Position numbers and translations under genes: made by a program. A stretch of DNA of 64,000 nt from Oscillatoria sp. FACHB-1406 (GTDB lineage Bacteria > Cyanobacteriota > Cyanobacteriia > Cyanobacteriales > Spirulinaceae): the NCBI RefSeq assembly GCF_014698145.1, contig NZ_JACJSM010000023.1, positions 33,163 to 97,162 on the forward strand, read 5' to 3'. The notes beneath the pieces were generated by a model. It ran no database searches. It saw nothing but the letters and a program-made list of their open reading frames with translations, and was not told the DNA's origin. Each line of letters begins with the position of its first letter. The stretch's first letter is position 1. This document shows, piece after piece, positions 63,532 through 64,000 of the stretch.

Positions 63532-63885
63532 ATACCAATTCTCAGTTACGATGCACTAAATTTTTCGTCGTAGGGGCATAACATTGTTCATTGGTGTAAG
63601 TGGCTGTTGCTCTCAATCAAAGATAGGAGAAAATCTCAGTTGAGATGGTTTTTCGAAGTTTATACTATGTAGCTAAAGCAATTGTTCGAGGAGAAAATCC
63701 CGATGTCGTCCTTTATTTAGCCGAGCGAGCTAAACTGTTTGGTCTCATTAAAGCCGAACGTAAACGACATCGAGAACGAGAGGCTCTCTCTCAATCAATC
63801 TGGGAAGCTGTTCCCTTAAGTTGACACCAATTCTCATTGATTATGCCCTCTTCGGGAATCGTGCAAAATCAATGAGAATTGGTAT
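63532..63885. mobile_element. Palindromic element with perfect ATACCAATTCTCA ends and an internal ORF
   Basis: A 354-bp element with perfect 13-bp terminal inverted repeats (63532-63544 with 63873-63885), extended as imperfect arms of about 69 bases each containing GGGCATAA and GGTGTCAACTTAAG-type motifs. The arms enclose a 59-codon open frame. Solo and partial relatives are at 58392-58464 and 25605-25880. It contains no transposase; mobility would be in trans. Confidence 0.68.
63645..63824 (+). CDS. Small ORF (59 residues) inside the palindromic element
   Basis: The peptide reads MVFRSLYYVAKAIVRGENPD, then VVLYLAERAKLFGLIKAERK and a basic RHREREALSQ stretch, with EAVPLS at the end. The stop TGA comes from the element's right arm. 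AGGAGA lies 14 bases upstream, a loose ribosome site. It is highly charged and probably helical. I do not recognise it. It could be a remnant of a larger gene captured by the element. Confidence 0.35.
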   Translation: MVFRSLYYVAKAIVRGENPDVVLYLAERAKLFGLIKAERKRHREREALSQSIWEAVPLS

Positions 63886-64000
63886 TAGCTGGTGGGCAAT
63901 GCCCACCCTTGTATCTTGAGAGGTAGATAAGTAGACCGTCCCACCCTAGGTAATCAAGACCGTTTGTAGCTTGGTCGCTTATGCTCAAAGAAGGCGGGGA

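Larger units (their letters stand above)
63470..64000. other. Intergenic end of window with palindromic element
   Basis: No ordinary gene is seen after alkB. The stretch holds the element at 63532-63885 and a GGTGGGCAATGCCCACC palindrome at 63891-63907, with a few bases of unassigned sequence to the window end. Confidence 0.6.

Overview
The window is chromosomal DNA from a cyanobacterium, probably filamentous. The octamer GCGATCGC (the HIP1 site of many cyanobacteria) occurs throughout. Several genes are cyanobacterial hallmarks: ndhN of the photosynthetic NDH-1 complex, a DUF1815 gene, a DUF3181 gene, a protein kinase fused to a GUN4 domain, a vMAP-type HTH/NB-ARC protein, and the glcE/glcF glycolate dehydrogenase subunits. 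Intergenic regions carry cyanobacterial short tandem heptanucleotide repeats and palindromic dispersed repeats. No rRNA, CRISPR array, complete transposase or phage structural gene is visible. I cannot name the species.

Layout. 1-11.4 kb: 3' part of clpC, pepA, a stand-alone vWA gene, a membrane GT-C-like protein, a secreted CAP protein, a repeat-rich stretch with a 287-bp tandem duplication, the kinase-GUN4 gene, glcF and glcE. 11.7-24 kb: a GAF-GGDEF-EAL protein, moaD, sugar and polyamine ABC components around mrdA (PBP2), a PD-(D/E)XK nuclease, MAPEG, Uma2, a HEPN-like gene and cobS. 23.9-32 kb, the most unusual part: six genes on the minus strand encoding two SGNH hydrolase paralogues, an amidase, a two-TM protein, a GH25 muramidase and a peptidoglycan-binding/catalytic protein. 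None of the enzymes has a signal peptide. A short NB-ARC STAND gene lies divergently beside them. 32-44 kb: twin GT-C membrane proteins, a PPC protein, a second vWA gene, ndhN, an L,D-transpeptidase, a YbjN-like gene, an ExbD/TolR gene, tRNA-Leu(UAG), an M50 protease with its HlyD partner, and alr. 44-50.5 kb: a capsule/exopolysaccharide module (SLBB export protein, tyrosine autokinase, sigma factor) and a DppC-like permease. 50.7-64 kb: tRNA-Arg(ACG), moaC, small cyanobacterial genes, a GT4 glycosyltransferase, two macro-domain loci (one lacking its N-terminus) around a duplicated promoter/leader, an SDR protein, a sugar permease, sodC, an M15 peptidase with four internal repeats, a methyltransferase, a GST, fabH, alkB and a palindromic element with a 59-codon ORF.

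How the genes may work together. Cell-envelope functions dominate: PBP2, alanine racemase, L,D-transpeptidase, M15 peptidase, the cell-wall hydrolase cassette and exopolysaccharide export with its neighbouring sigma factor. Glycolate dehydrogenase and NDH-1 belong to photosynthetic metabolism, and MoaC/MoaD to molybdopterin synthesis. Several ABC transporters are represented by single subunits, so their partners lie elsewhere. Assignments rest on motifs read by eye; no database search was run.
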